Translations under genes and position numbers: made by a program
Notes under the pieces: model-generated
Seen by the model: only the letters and a program-made list of their open reading frames with translations
Told to the model about the DNA's origin: nothing
Database searches by the model: none
In this document: positions 10,922 to 20,278 of the stretch, piece after piece
Numbering within the stretch: position 1 is the stretch's first letter
How the letters are laid out: each line of letters starts with the position of its first letter
Origin: Bactrocera neohumeralis
Taxonomy: Eukaryota > Arthropoda > Insecta > Diptera > Tephritidae
DNA: 64,000 bases
Direction of reading: 5' to 3'
Assembly: GCF_024586455.1 (NCBI RefSeq)
Contig: NW_026089623.1
Location: 15,814,236 to 15,878,235 of the forward strand

Positions 10922-12285
10922 ATGTACGGAATAGTATTTACCTTACTTTTCTCTATCGCACTTTGCGACAATATTATAGATTTAAGCCATAGGAAATATG
11001 TACTAGTAGAAACTGATCCTGTTTACATTTATCAGGATACAGCTTTCTTGTATCACATATCCAATCTCTCAAAAATATTGGCGCCATACGAAAGTATAAT
11101 GAAATCATCATTCAATCTAGAAGACCAACCCCAAACTCAAATTTTAGTAAACAAAATCGAAACTCTGAAAACTCAACTCATTCCCAATATTTATAGATCC
11201 AAAAGATCACTTAACTTTCTTGGTTCCATGTTAAAATTCATCACGGGCACACCAGACCACGATGACCTTGTGGAAATAAAAACTTCACTTTGCTAATAGA
11301 GAACAATAATAAGCAAAAATTAATTAATTCACAGTTCGAAAGAATACTCGAAAGCCTTGATCCCAAAGCAATAACCGAAAACATTGTTATATCAGAAGTT
11401 TATAATGAACTCAAATCAATAACTAACACTATAAATTTTGCAAAAACTAATAATTTCTATTCTGGCACATTAAATTTGAAAGACGTGTACGATTTAATAA
11501 ACCATGAAAAGTTAGATCTTCCAATAATTAATATATTAGAATATGCCGACATTCATATATGTTACCTACAACAAGCAATTATAACAATATACAAATATCC
11601 TATCCTTGAAACTAAATGTAGCTTATTTAATGTATATCCTTTAGCATATAAGCATGGTAAAATTAATTTAGACCCTAAGATCGCAAAGTGTAACGATTAT
11701 CAAAGAATATCTAAATGTAGAAATTATATGGGTAACTTTATTTGTAAATCAGAACCCGCTGACAATTGTACTATAAAAATATTAGAAGACAAAACAGCAC
11801 AATGCGAAACAACCCACGAAAATAATGCTCCACTTCGCATCCTAGAGAATGGATACATTTTGACAGATTACCAGCATACTTGGAACAACATGCATATATC
11901 AGGCCCTAAATTGATACACTTCAATGAATCCACGAACATCGATAACATGACATATTACAATCATCAAAGACAACTCAGAGAAATAATACACAATCAACAC
12001 AACGAAAAACTTGAAGTACTCCGTATCCTTTCTTCAAACTCAATATACAAATTCAGCAATATCCAAACACTCTCAACATTTTTGATACCTATTGTAGAAA
12101 ATCCAGTACATTTTACGTTCTTCATCATAATAGGATTCCTTACTTTAGTAGTCACCACTTACGGTATGGTACACCTCTGCCGATATCGCGTAAATAGAAG
12201 AATGCTTCACAGACAAAAGCAAATTGACGAAATATACGAAGTCGAATTGAATCGTCTTCAACAACAACAATCTGTAGCAGCATAG
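10922..12285 (+). pseudogene. env: Errantivirus Env (fusion-protein type), split by a frame change
   Basis: Third ORF of the element, a membrane glycoprotein related to the baculovirus-F/gypsy Env type. The first frame (10922-11296) starts with a hydrophobic signal peptide (MYGIVFTLLFSIALC) and carries a furin-type RSKR at residues 92-95, followed by a hydrophobic fusion-peptide-like stretch. It stops at 11294-11296. The rest (11290-12285) is in another frame without an ATG; it contains cysteines of the ectodomain, a transmembrane segment near 12100-12170 (FTFFIIIGFLTLVV) and a short basic cytoplasmic tail. As it stands no full Env can be made, so this copy would lack envelope function unless supplied by another copy. 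A sequencing or assembly error at this one place cannot be excluded. Confidence 0.88.
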
Positions 12286-12302
12286 CGAGGACGCTCCGTT
12301 TT

Positions 12303-12314
12303 AAGAAGGAGGGG
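12303..12314 (+). other. Errantivirus polypurine tract
   Basis: An all-purine run AAGAAGGAGGGG lies directly before the 3' LTR, the expected plus-strand primer position for reverse transcription. Confidence 0.85.
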
Positions 12315-12748
12315 AGTTAACGACATAGCCTCGCTCCGGGTCACACACACTCACATACACCTTATCTCCTAATATACATTCCGAACAAAGGCGAACTATG
12401 TATGTAAACCGATAGAACTCGCTTTGACATGCACTATCAGTCGAACAATAGAAATGAACATGCATTATCTAGAAAGGCATTCTCAACATGTAAACAACAA
12501 ACATCTGGCAATGGAATAATCCACTGCGATAACCAACTCCGCATCTCAAGTAATAGCAAGATAGCAGATATCGAATTACGACAAAGAAGTCGCATGCAGA
12601 TAACAGCAGCCGCATTTCATTAGTATAAATAGCTGTAAGATCTTATATTAAAAATCAGTTCTTAAGAATATCAATAAAGGCACGCATTTTGGCGTATAAA
12701 TAAAATTGTTTAAATTCTTGAACTCATATCGTGTAAACGATATTAACT
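12315..12748 (+). repeat. Errantivirus 3' LTR
   Basis: 434 bases, differing from the 5' LTR at two sites. It is followed by CGGG (12749-12752), the right copy of the target duplication, and then by the last 21 bases of the interrupted hAT-type element. Confidence 0.95.
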
Positions 12749-12773
12749 CGGGTCTATGGGCTGCCGACCACTG

Positions 12774-13075
12774 ATGTACATGGGTAACATGTTTAAACGA
12801 AGAAAAGTTCCTCCAGTCACTTCAATCCTTCCAATCGCTAATAGTGAATAAAGAACAAAATCTTTATCACAAAACTTTGGGTGAACACTTTGAACAACAA
12901 ATGGAACAACTTTTTGTAGGATTTTCCAAAGCATTTACGGACGCGCAATTAGCTGCTGCAATTGTAGTGTTCCCGAAAATTGCTTAACATAAGTATTTTC
13001 AAGTACACCCAACTCTTTTTTTATACGGATTATTTTTACACGGATTTGAAGTTACACGGTTGGGCACGATTACGG
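12774..13075. other. Spacer with a short open region
   Basis: After the ATGTACAT duplication, 12816-12986 reads open on the plus strand (text such as NKEQNLYHKTLGEHFEQQ and AFTDAQLAAAIVVFPKIA). It resembles an exon, but I do not recognise the family and there is no ATG or neighbour to support a gene. The last 70 bases hold two imperfect ACACGG repeats that run into the foldback element. Confidence 0.35.
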
Positions 13076-14095
13076 TTTTTCCGGCGCCGCGATTTGATGG
13101 TACGGATGGATAGAGGGGGTCCTCAGGATTAAAAAATGTTTACACATATACCGTCCTCAGACGCATAGTTTCCGAGATATTTCACTTTAAAGTTCCACAA
13201 TTTTACATGCAATTTAGTCCTATTTTGTTTTGTTTTGTTTTTCTTCACATGTCATTACAAGTACCAGTGTTGCCACATATTATGTTTTAAAAAAACTATG
13301 AAAAATTTTTCTTTTTAACATTTATAAAGAAAATGATACAAACGGTTTTTGTATATTATGTTAATTGATAAATAAAGATAAAAAATAACATTCCTTTGTG
13401 TCGAACTACTTTCTGCACTGGCGGCCTTCGGCCGCACTTCAAAAAAAATAACCCTCATCGATCGAACACCGGGGCATTCATAGTTCCTTTGTGTCGAACT
13501 ACTTTCTGCACTGGCGGCCTACGGCCGCGCTTCAAAAAAAATAACCTTCATCGATCGAACACCGGGGTATTCATAGTTCTTTTGTGTCGAACTACTTTCT
13601 GCACTGGCGGCCTTCGGCCGCGCTTCAAAAAAAATAACCCTCATCGATCGAACACCGGGGTATTCATAGTTCCTTTGTGTCGAACTACTTTCTGCACTGG
13701 CGGCCTTCGGCCGCGCTTCAAAAAAAATAACCCTCATCCACAAAGTATGGCAACACTGCTATTTGTCATAAATGTAAACACGCAAATCACTTGAAACTTT
13801 GAATGTGCAAAATAATTTTTAAAGTATATTTATTTTCTTAAAAAATATACAATTAGTGTAAATTTTTGATAAATACGAATGTGTACAGTGTAATTAAATA
13901 TATATTAATTAAAAAATATGTGAAAAGTGGGTTAAACATAGTGAAATAACGAGCATTGTTCTTACAAATTTTTGAACTTTAAAGTGAAATATCTCGGAAA
14001 CTATGCGTCTGAGGACGGTATATGTGTATAAATTTTTTAATGCTGAGGACCTCCTCTATCCATCCGTACCATCAAATCGCGGCGCCGGAAAAATC
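13076..14095. mobile_element. Foldback-type MITE with 121-base inverted arms
   Basis: The left arm (about 13076-13196, starting TTTTTCCGGCGCCG) is repeated in reverse complement at about 13974-14095 with only a few differences. A second inverted pair lies further in (CAGTGTTGCCA near 13265 and TGGCAACACTG near 13748). The loop holds a 93-base tandem array. There is no transposase. I could not define a target duplication, so the true ends may extend beyond these arms. It is non-coding: the 132-codon frame across the array reflects a repeat period divisible by three. Confidence 0.75.
13398..13737 (+). repeat. Tandem array, period 93 bases, 3.7 copies
   Basis: Units start at 13398, 13491, 13584 and 13677 (GTGTCGAACTACTTTCTG). 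Each contains a perfect small hairpin, GCGGCC-TTC-GGCCGC in most copies with TAC as the loop in the second. The units also carry an A-run followed by ACCCTCATCGATCGAACACC (altered slightly in copy two). The last unit breaks off after CCCTCATC. Copies differ by only a few bases, so the array is young or homogenised. Confidence 0.9.
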
Positions 14096-14298
14096 GAAAT
14101 ATTACCCACGGTTGAAAAAAAAAATTTTATTAAAAACTTTTAATCTAGTACGGTTTCAAAATCACTGTCTTGTAATTATCTTACCACAATTAGCACCATT
14201 GCTGAAATGAACATACATAGTAGTAACTGGGAAATCAACTTATTCGATAACTCTTACCTACACATTTTGTTCGGAGAAAAAAATTAAAAAAAAGAAAA

Positions 14299-15261
14299 AT
14301 GTAAGTTTTAAATTAAAAATAAATATGTTATAGTTTGAATTCAATTAAAAGTTTTAATATTTAATATTATCAATTAAAACTTTTAATTGAATTCAAACTA
14401 TAATATATTTGTTACCAGTAAAATAATTTTTAATGCGATTTCTGCAGGTCCAAAGTAATTACCACCAAGCAACAATATGCACTAATGGTTGAGCTGTTAC
14501 AGCAAAAACTTGAAATGGCGCAGGGTTTTACCAAGTGCCCTAAAGAAGAAGTGGCAGCTTTTTGGAACAATATGGCGGAAGAACTCAATAGTGTTGGTCC
14601 GCCTATCAAGGATATTTCCAGCTGGAAGAAGGTAATATAATAAAGTTGTAGATTTTAGTGTTGTAACAGGATAATTTAAAGCTTGTTTTTTTTTATTTTG
14701 TATTAGGTATGGCTTGACTGGAAGGCCTATATAAAAAGGAAATTAGTTGAAAATAAAAAGGAGCAGTCAGCTACTGGTGGCGGCAGAAATAGGCAGCACC
14801 ATTTCCATGAATTGGAGGAAGCGGTGATCACACTAACGGCATTGCAAACAAGCACAAGTGGTATTGAGAATACAGTGAGCATCGGCTTACCTATTGTAGC
14901 CGACGTGGGCTATGAGACAGAGGCTGACGTATCAATGCCATCAGTGACCTGCAGTCCAGCACTGCCTAGACGTACTACTAGGCCACCGGAAACATCTACA
15001 GCCGATTTAATTAAAGAGAAATTTAATATTCAAAAAGAATTTCAAGAAAAGATTATTGATAAGTTGGACGATCTCTCTTTACGTATGCGACGAGTAGGCA
15101 GAGCATTGGAAATGCAAAATGATTTAAAAAAAGCGGAAGTGGAAGAAATTAGAGGGCACAACATAGCTATGGAGAATTTGAAAGCTGCTAAAAATTCCAT
15201 TAAACAGAAAATGTTAGAGGTAGAGGAGAAAAAATTGCAAGCCATGACAAAAAATAATTAA
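14299..15261 (+). CDS. Harbinger accessory protein, Myb/SANT-like DNA-binding
   Basis: Predicted exons 14299-14300, 14448-14631 and 14707-15261, each bounded by GT and AG, join into an uninterrupted 246-residue frame. The start codon is split: AT before the first intron and G after it, then SKVITTKQQYALMVELLQ. The N-terminal block, with WKKVWLDWKAYIKRK crossing the second junction, is the trihelix/Myb-SANT-like domain that partners Harbinger transposases. It probably binds element ends and carries the transposase into the nucleus. The C-terminal part from about 15040 is a long charged coiled coil rich in Lys and Glu. The gene converges on the transposase on the other strand (66 bases between stops), the usual Harbinger layout. 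The split start is inference; an unseen upstream ATG is possible. Confidence 0.75.
14328..14403. repeat. Perfect 31-base inverted repeat inside the first intron
   Basis: Arms 14328-14358 and 14373-14403 are exact reverse complements (starting TTATAGTTTGAATTC), separated by 14 bases. The pair fills half of the 147-base intron that splits the predicted start codon of the Myb/SANT-like gene. The RNA would form a stable hairpin bringing the splice sites together. It may instead be a small palindromic insertion. Confidence 0.85.
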
Positions 15262-15327
15262 ATTAATTAAATAAATACCTACTTAGTTGAAACTATAAAT
15301 ATTTTGTGTTAATATTTATTTAGGATA

Positions 15328-16590
15328 TTATACTCGGGTAAGTGTTGCACATATAGCTTCTCTGATTTGTGAAGCTGCATCATTATAAGTTGATGAAAGA
15401 ATTTCATTACTTTCTGTGAAAATATTTGGTTCCGAATTATTTTCTAAACTTTCATCATTCACGCGATAGTGAATGCAAACGTTGTGTAACACTGCCGCAA
15501 CATTAACGATTTGAGGTGCCTTCCATGGCTCGTAGTGAAGCTCACGAGCACCCAGAAGGCATCTAAATCGATTTTTAAAAACTCCTATTGTTCTTTCAAC
15601 GATATTTCTCGCTTTTGCATGTATTTTATTATATTTCTCTTCTGGGCTTCCTGAGGGAGGGGTACGGAATGGTGTCATTAACCATGGTTCTAAGGCATAT
15701 CCAGCATCTCCTGTACAAATATACAATTTTGGGAATTTTTGTAATATATATGTTTGTATGTATAATACCCAAAAGCCAACTGTTTCGTTCACCATCGAGG
15801 TACTTTTTCTCATGAAAATAACGAGCATTGCTGACATTCCATATGTGGGAGTCGTGATTGCTGCCAGGAAACTGAGCATTCACATAGCGTATTTTCATTT
15901 TATTGTCACATATCTGCAAAACATTGATTAAGACGTTTGAAATGCGAATTTGTCACCAAACTTACAATCATGGCATTGATACTAAAGTATCCTTTGCGGT
16001 TATAATAGAGAAACTTATCTTTAGTTGGAGCAACGATTTTAATATGTGTCCCGTCTACACATAAAATTGCGCCTGGAAATCCGTATTTCTGATAAAAATC
16101 CTTTTTCGCTTCACTTTTTTCAACGTTACTTAACTCGAGGTTTATCCACTGAGGGCACAAATGGGACTGAAGCAATCCCAATACCTCTTTTAAGATGCAA
16201 CAAAATGTTGACTGAACCATTGGAATATCAAAGTCTTTACCCACTCCATGCCGATAGCCTCCTTCAGCTAAAAACCGTATAACCGAAGACAATCGATGAA
16301 GTAAAGATATAGATGACGATCTTGAAGAACTTGCATTCCTCTCTAGAACATCGAGGACATACGTAAAGGCCGCCTTATTTAACCGATAGTTTTTAATAAA
16401 CCTGTTTTAGAAAAATAATTTTAATAAAATTTAACAATGAATTTTTGTGGACTTTTGAACTGTACATTGTTTCGTCCACATCGAAAGGGTTGCTCTTGTC
16501 CCTCAGTGATTTTCGGTGAATTTTTAGATCTCGCCGACTTCTCTCACGTTCTTCCTCAAGCAACATAAATAAAAACGTTAGCGAATACAT
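15328..16590 (-). CDS. Harbinger transposase (DDE superfamily endonuclease)
   Basis: Four predicted exons on the minus strand (16590-16466, 16401-15966, 15913-15769, 15710-15328) join in phase to a 362-residue frame without stops. All three introns are short and have GT/AG ends. The DDE nuclease motifs are present: CVDGTH (first Asp), FPGSNHDSHIW (second Asp) and ARNIVERTIGVFKNRF (Glu), with the usual GDAGYALEPWLMTP between. The protein would cut and insert the element at three-base targets. Length and motif order match PIF/Harbinger transposases and nothing is missing, so it is a candidate functional enzyme. It faces the Myb/SANT-like gene tail to tail. Element ends were not found, so mobility of this copy is unproven. 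Confidence 0.85.
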
Positions 16591-16599
16591 ATTTTGTTC

Positions 16600-16790
16600 G
16601 TAAAATCAATTTGAATACAAATTATTAATCAAAATTTAAATTTTTTCTTCTACACAGCTGATTTCGAAATGTCAAAATTCAAAGTTAAGTCTGGCAACAA
16701 AAGTTTCGAATTCACATGGATTCAATGATAGCAAATTATGCGTATTCGTAGCGGACATTCGTATTCGTAGCTTCGCTACGATGGATTGCG
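16600..16790. other. Spacer with short direct and inverted repeats
   Basis: No gene. CGTAGCTTCGCTACG (about 16766-16780) is a small hairpin and ATTCGTAG recurs three times nearby. The right end of the Harbinger element should be here, but I could not match it to a sequence left of 14299. Confidence 0.4.
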
Positions 16791-17050
16791 TGATAGGGCT
16801 GAATGTCTTGGGGCTTGCTAATCGAAGCAATTGATACCCTGATTGAACGGGGGGTTAATTCCTTTCTCATTCTTGAGAAAATGCAAATGACGACGTTTAC
16901 GCTTTTTTCGATAGATGTGACGCAAAATATTTCGGAGAACGCATAAAATTTAAAGCCGGTTTGAGGGAGTGGCGAAAAAAAAAGGTAAGATGATTCTTTA
17001 ATTTTTAAATTGTCAATTCAGTTTATAGAGCGGTATGCACAACACAAGTA

Positions 17051-17247
17051 ATCGCTCAAGAAAAAACTTTAATTTTGCTCTAAAAGCCAAATTTGAAGTA
17101 ATTTTAATTTGAAAGTTAGTGTGTGGATTTTCTTTATAAAATGCCCTTCAAACTGCATCTTGCATGAGCAGGTTTGCCCCAGGAAGTTTTTCTTGAGGGG
17201 GTCAAATTTGGCTTTTAGAGCAAAACTAAAATTTTTTCTTGAGCGAT
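17051..17247. repeat. Inverted repeat, 46-base arms
   Basis: Arms 17051-17096 (ATCGCTCAAGAAAAAAC onward) and 17202-17247 are reverse complements with a couple of mismatches, spaced by 105 bases. This looks like a small MITE. It sits inside the predicted first intron of the decayed gene, just outside a second inverted pair. Confidence 0.8.
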
Positions 17248-17277
17248 TTCTTACGATCTGCGCTCATATACCTACAG

Positions 17278-17570
17278 ACATATCGTCGCTCGCTTGCCAA
17301 TAGCACGAATGTGCCAAAATAATAGTTTTCTGGAAGCACGTTTAAAATTTGACTGTTTTCGAAATTCAATACATTTTTCTACATATTGTTTTTTGCTTGC
17401 AAATTGCAGTAGCTTTCTGTTACTTTTGCTTACTTTTGCTTTCTGTTACATTTCACTTTAGATTCTAAAATATTACATATAGACCAATCAATGCCTAATT
17501 CAGTGGTTTGATTAGCTCAAAACTGAAAAAAGGGCACATTCGTTTTTCTAGCAAGCGAGCGACGATATGT
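17278..17570. repeat. Second inverted repeat, about 38-base arms
   Basis: ACATATCGTCGCTCGCTTGC (17278-17297) plus GCACGAATGTGCC (to 17315) match in reverse complement at 17533-17570, with a small size difference in the middle. The loop of about 217 bases is AT-rich and non-coding. Probably a short MITE or a foldback remnant. Confidence 0.75.
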
Positions 17571-19422
17571 ATATCAAGGGCTGAGTGGAAGATCGCACTA
17601 TATCAAAAGAAAGTGTACATTCTAAAATTGCAATTTTTCGCTATTTTTTATGAAAGCAACCGCAACAGTTTAATGCAAATTTTGTTAATTAAATTTAATA
17701 ACTTTGTAGAAAATTCAGGAAAATTGGACGAATTTTCATCAAATTTTTCTCAATTTTTGCCAAAATTTTTTGGATTTTTTCCGAGTATGTAACTTTGTAG
17801 TTCTATAAATTTCAGTACTACCTCATTTTTGCCAATTTTTTATATCATCTATAACATGAAAAAAGGCAGAGAGCGGCTAGGAAAAAAATCAGTTAGTACT
17901 TACTTTTATACTAAAATTTAAAGAACTACACACTCAGTCATTCACTCGCAAACTCACTGATTTATAGTAGTATAAGTAAGAAGCAAGATAATCTACTCAT
18001 TTCTGTTTTTAAGGGTATTCCATTTATTTGTGACCAGGAGACACAGACTGCAAACACCGAAGTCTTAGATTGGCTGAAAAAAATATCCAGTGATTTGTCT
18101 TCCGTCAAATCGCCTCAAACGAAGAATTTCAATCTACGCGAGCTTTTAAAAACGTCAGTAAAGGGACAACTTGCTTTAAGTTATCCAGAAAGGCATGGCT
18201 ACTTGGGCAGTAGAAACCAAAAAAATTTAACACATTGCTCGTTGACAACTATATTGGTTTAGGACGCAAAATGCAATACTCAGATATGAGGGAATGGGCG
18301 AATGAAATTGTTGCGGTATTCCCTAAAGAAAAAAAGGTAATTGCACGAATTCCATTACAACTACTAAAAACTTACAAAAATTTTTTGTGACTCTTATATA
18401 ATGTATATTATGTATTATATATAATATTGGGAATTTTACTTTTTGAAAAGAAAAATGGGAAAAAAGAATCCGAGTGGTAAATTGTTCTCGCGTTGGGCTA
18501 ATGTCATAAAGTTGGAAAACAAAGCCAATTCTGTTACTCAGGAAGCTCATGAAGATGTTTTTGACGGTATGCAATACTTTTTACTCCTACTTTATAAAAT
18601 AATTTGTTGTTTTAACAATATTTAATTTAACTTCTTGCACTGCAGATAACGTTTTGGGAAAACGTGTTGGTTGGCACATAACTGCACACCTTGGGAAAAA
18701 GTTAAAAAGTTTTGGGAAGATACATGCACGTTTAGAAATAAATGTAAGGGATCTCTGTCGGATTGCTAGCAGTAATCCTTCCTATCTTAAAAGCGGAAGT
18801 TAAAGACCAAGCCAGCCGAGAGTTACTACTTTCGAAACTCCTTTACAAAGATTTATCAAATGGTAAGAAAACATGCAAGCTATACATACAATATTAAAAT
18901 ATTAATATATTGAATTAATTTATAATTTCAGATTCTAAATATTGCATTGTGTTGTTACTGCTCCATGCGGTTCTTCAACCACAGCGCTAGAGTAAAACCC
19001 ACAAACCAACGATTGGTGACGCTTAATCAGAGTTTATAAGACTAGCACCAAATGATATATTACCAAAGATTTCGTCCAAAATTGAGCAATACGCGATTAA
19101 AAAACAGCAATTGCAGCCTCACATCATTGCAGTAGGTGAGGACTATACAAGTATATCAGCATTCTTTATATTTTGCGACGGACTTAAGTGGACTTTAACG
19201 AAATGCGTCGACTGTATTATTAAGTTAAGTTATGTAATCCAAATTGAATATTCTCATAACAGCAAGCAAGTTTGGGTATTTTTAGAACAATACTTTTTTG
19301 GGCTTAAAGGTGGCTGTAAACGGTGAGAGTAATTCTTATGAGAATATATAATTTGCCTCATCCTCATCGTGTACACAGCGTTGAGAACGCATTCTCATTC
19401 TCAACATAGAGCCTTATCACAC

Positions 19423-20068
19423 GAAGCAACTTTTGTTGCGGCAACTCTTGGTTTATAGGCGAGGGGGCGACGAGGAGAGGGGAATCGCGCCGAGTTTCCA
19501 GTGTTCAGCAACTCGCTTTGTGTTCTTATTCGTAGCAGTTCGCTGCGACGTTTTTCGGCATTCGTCTTCTTTCTTTCGTAGTACATAGTTGCATTTGCGT
19601 ATATTTTTTTGAAATTAATATTTTGAATATATTTAAAAAATTTAATTTCATCTTTTGGTAAGTAATTTGCAAATATGTATACAAATATTCATAATATAAT
19701 ATAAATATTTTAGAAAATGGAGTATGAGGAAAAAATAGAATTAATTAAAGATATTGTGAAATGTATGGAGGAAGCCATACTTATTGATTCAGACGATAGT
19801 AAAAAGGGTGATATATCTTTGTTTTAATAAATAAAATGTATTTCTTAATTGACAGAGCTAATTAATATATGTGATAGAGTGGCCCAAATACCTATAAGGA
19901 AAAAGAAACGACAATGGGTTAAAGTAAAGAGTAGACAATGGGTTAAAGTAAAGTGAAAGGGAATGAGAAAAAAACTCGAGCAGAGTTGCGCAACACAAGT
20001 TGCTCGTGTGAAGGTAATGGGCGACAGCAAAAGAGAATCGCCCGAGAATTAGCAACTAAAGTTGCTTC
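19423..20068. repeat. Inverted pair GAAGCAACTTTTGTTGC, probable nested MITE
   Basis: GAAGCAACTTTTGTTGC (19423-19439) recurs inverted with one change at 20052-20068. Each copy is itself near-palindromic (GCAACTNNNGTTGC). A short coding-like piece (MEYEEKIELIKDIVKCMEEA, about 19717-19824) lies between them and looks like an N-terminal transposase exon, but I cannot name it. Confidence 0.5.
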
Positions 20069-20278
20069 ATGTAATCGCAAACATAGACGCATTCTCATTC
20101 TCAATGAGACCAATTACGTCGGTCGTGTAAATAGAGTGAGTGAGAATATGCAAACACTCTCACGACTCGATTTTATTCTCATTTGCAGCAAGTGAGAATA
20201 TTTTTTCTCACCGCGTTTGATATTTTTTGATATTTCATTTGTATTTCTTCATTATTGATGTGATAATAGCGTGTGCAA

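Larger units (their letters stand above)
6006..12748 (+). mobile_element. Errantivirus (gypsy-type endogenous retrovirus), nearly intact
   Basis: A 6.74-kb LTR retrotransposon with two 434-base LTRs beginning AGTTAAC and ending TTAACT, flanked by CGGG on both sides (6002-6005 and 12749-12752). Order: 5' LTR, leader, gag, pol (protease, reverse transcriptase, RNase H, integrase), env, polypurine tract, 3' LTR. AGTTA..TAACT ends and a 4-base duplication are typical of Errantivirus. The LTRs differ at only two positions (6345/12654 and 6381/12690), so the insertion is recent. Gag and pol are fully open; env is split by a frame change. It lies inside the hAT-type element 21 bases from that element's right end. 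Confidence 0.95.
5483..12773. mobile_element. hAT-type non-autonomous element, split by an errantivirus
   Basis: The left end CAGTGGTCGGCA (5483-5494) and right end TGCCGACCACTG (12762-12773) are exact inverted repeats of 12 bases. They are flanked by identical 8-base copies of ATGTACAT (5475-5482 and 12774-12781). An 8-base duplication and CAG-type ends fit the hAT superfamily. Without the retrotransposon inserted at 6002-12752 the element is about 540 bases and has no transposase. Two other elements in the window (22294 and 45544) have the same ends but different interiors, so this is a different subfamily mobilised by the same kind of transposase. The target site is itself a palindrome. 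Confidence 0.85.
16790..19330 (+). pseudogene. Decayed multi-exon gene of an uncharacterised repeated family
   Basis: Coding-like blocks separated by good GT/AG introns: about 16800-16984 (ends ERIKFKAGLREWRKKK, resembling the end of a SAM-like domain), 18015-18336 (DWLKKISSDL, then a frame change, then DNYIGLGRKMQYSDMREWA), 18451-18565 (NPSGKLFSRWANVIKLENK), 18646-18860, and 18932 to about 19320 (LQPHIIAVGEDYTSISAF, then QVWVFLEQYFFGLK). Block order resembles a multi-copy protein family I remember from insect and fish genomes as uncharacterised; I know no function. Stops and frame shifts break it. The first intron is about 1 kb and contains two inverted repeats. It could be part of a transposon or a dispersed retained gene family. 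Confidence 0.45.

Noticed and set aside
6120..12623. Identical 64-codon open frames at 6120-6314 and 12429-12623
   Set aside because: They are the same U3 stretch of the two LTRs; no coding signature and they lie upstream of the LTR promoter.
13398..13737. Possible CRISPR-like array
   Set aside because: Units are contiguous 93-base tandem copies without unique spacers, in a eukaryotic MITE.
13396..13794. 132-codon frame across the 93-base array, and a minus-strand frame
   Set aside because: The repeat period is divisible by three, so any frame open in one unit stays open; no start context, no protein motif.
14230..16720. Terminal inverted repeats and three-base target duplication of Harbinger 1
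   Set aside because: No convincing pair could be matched between the two flanks.
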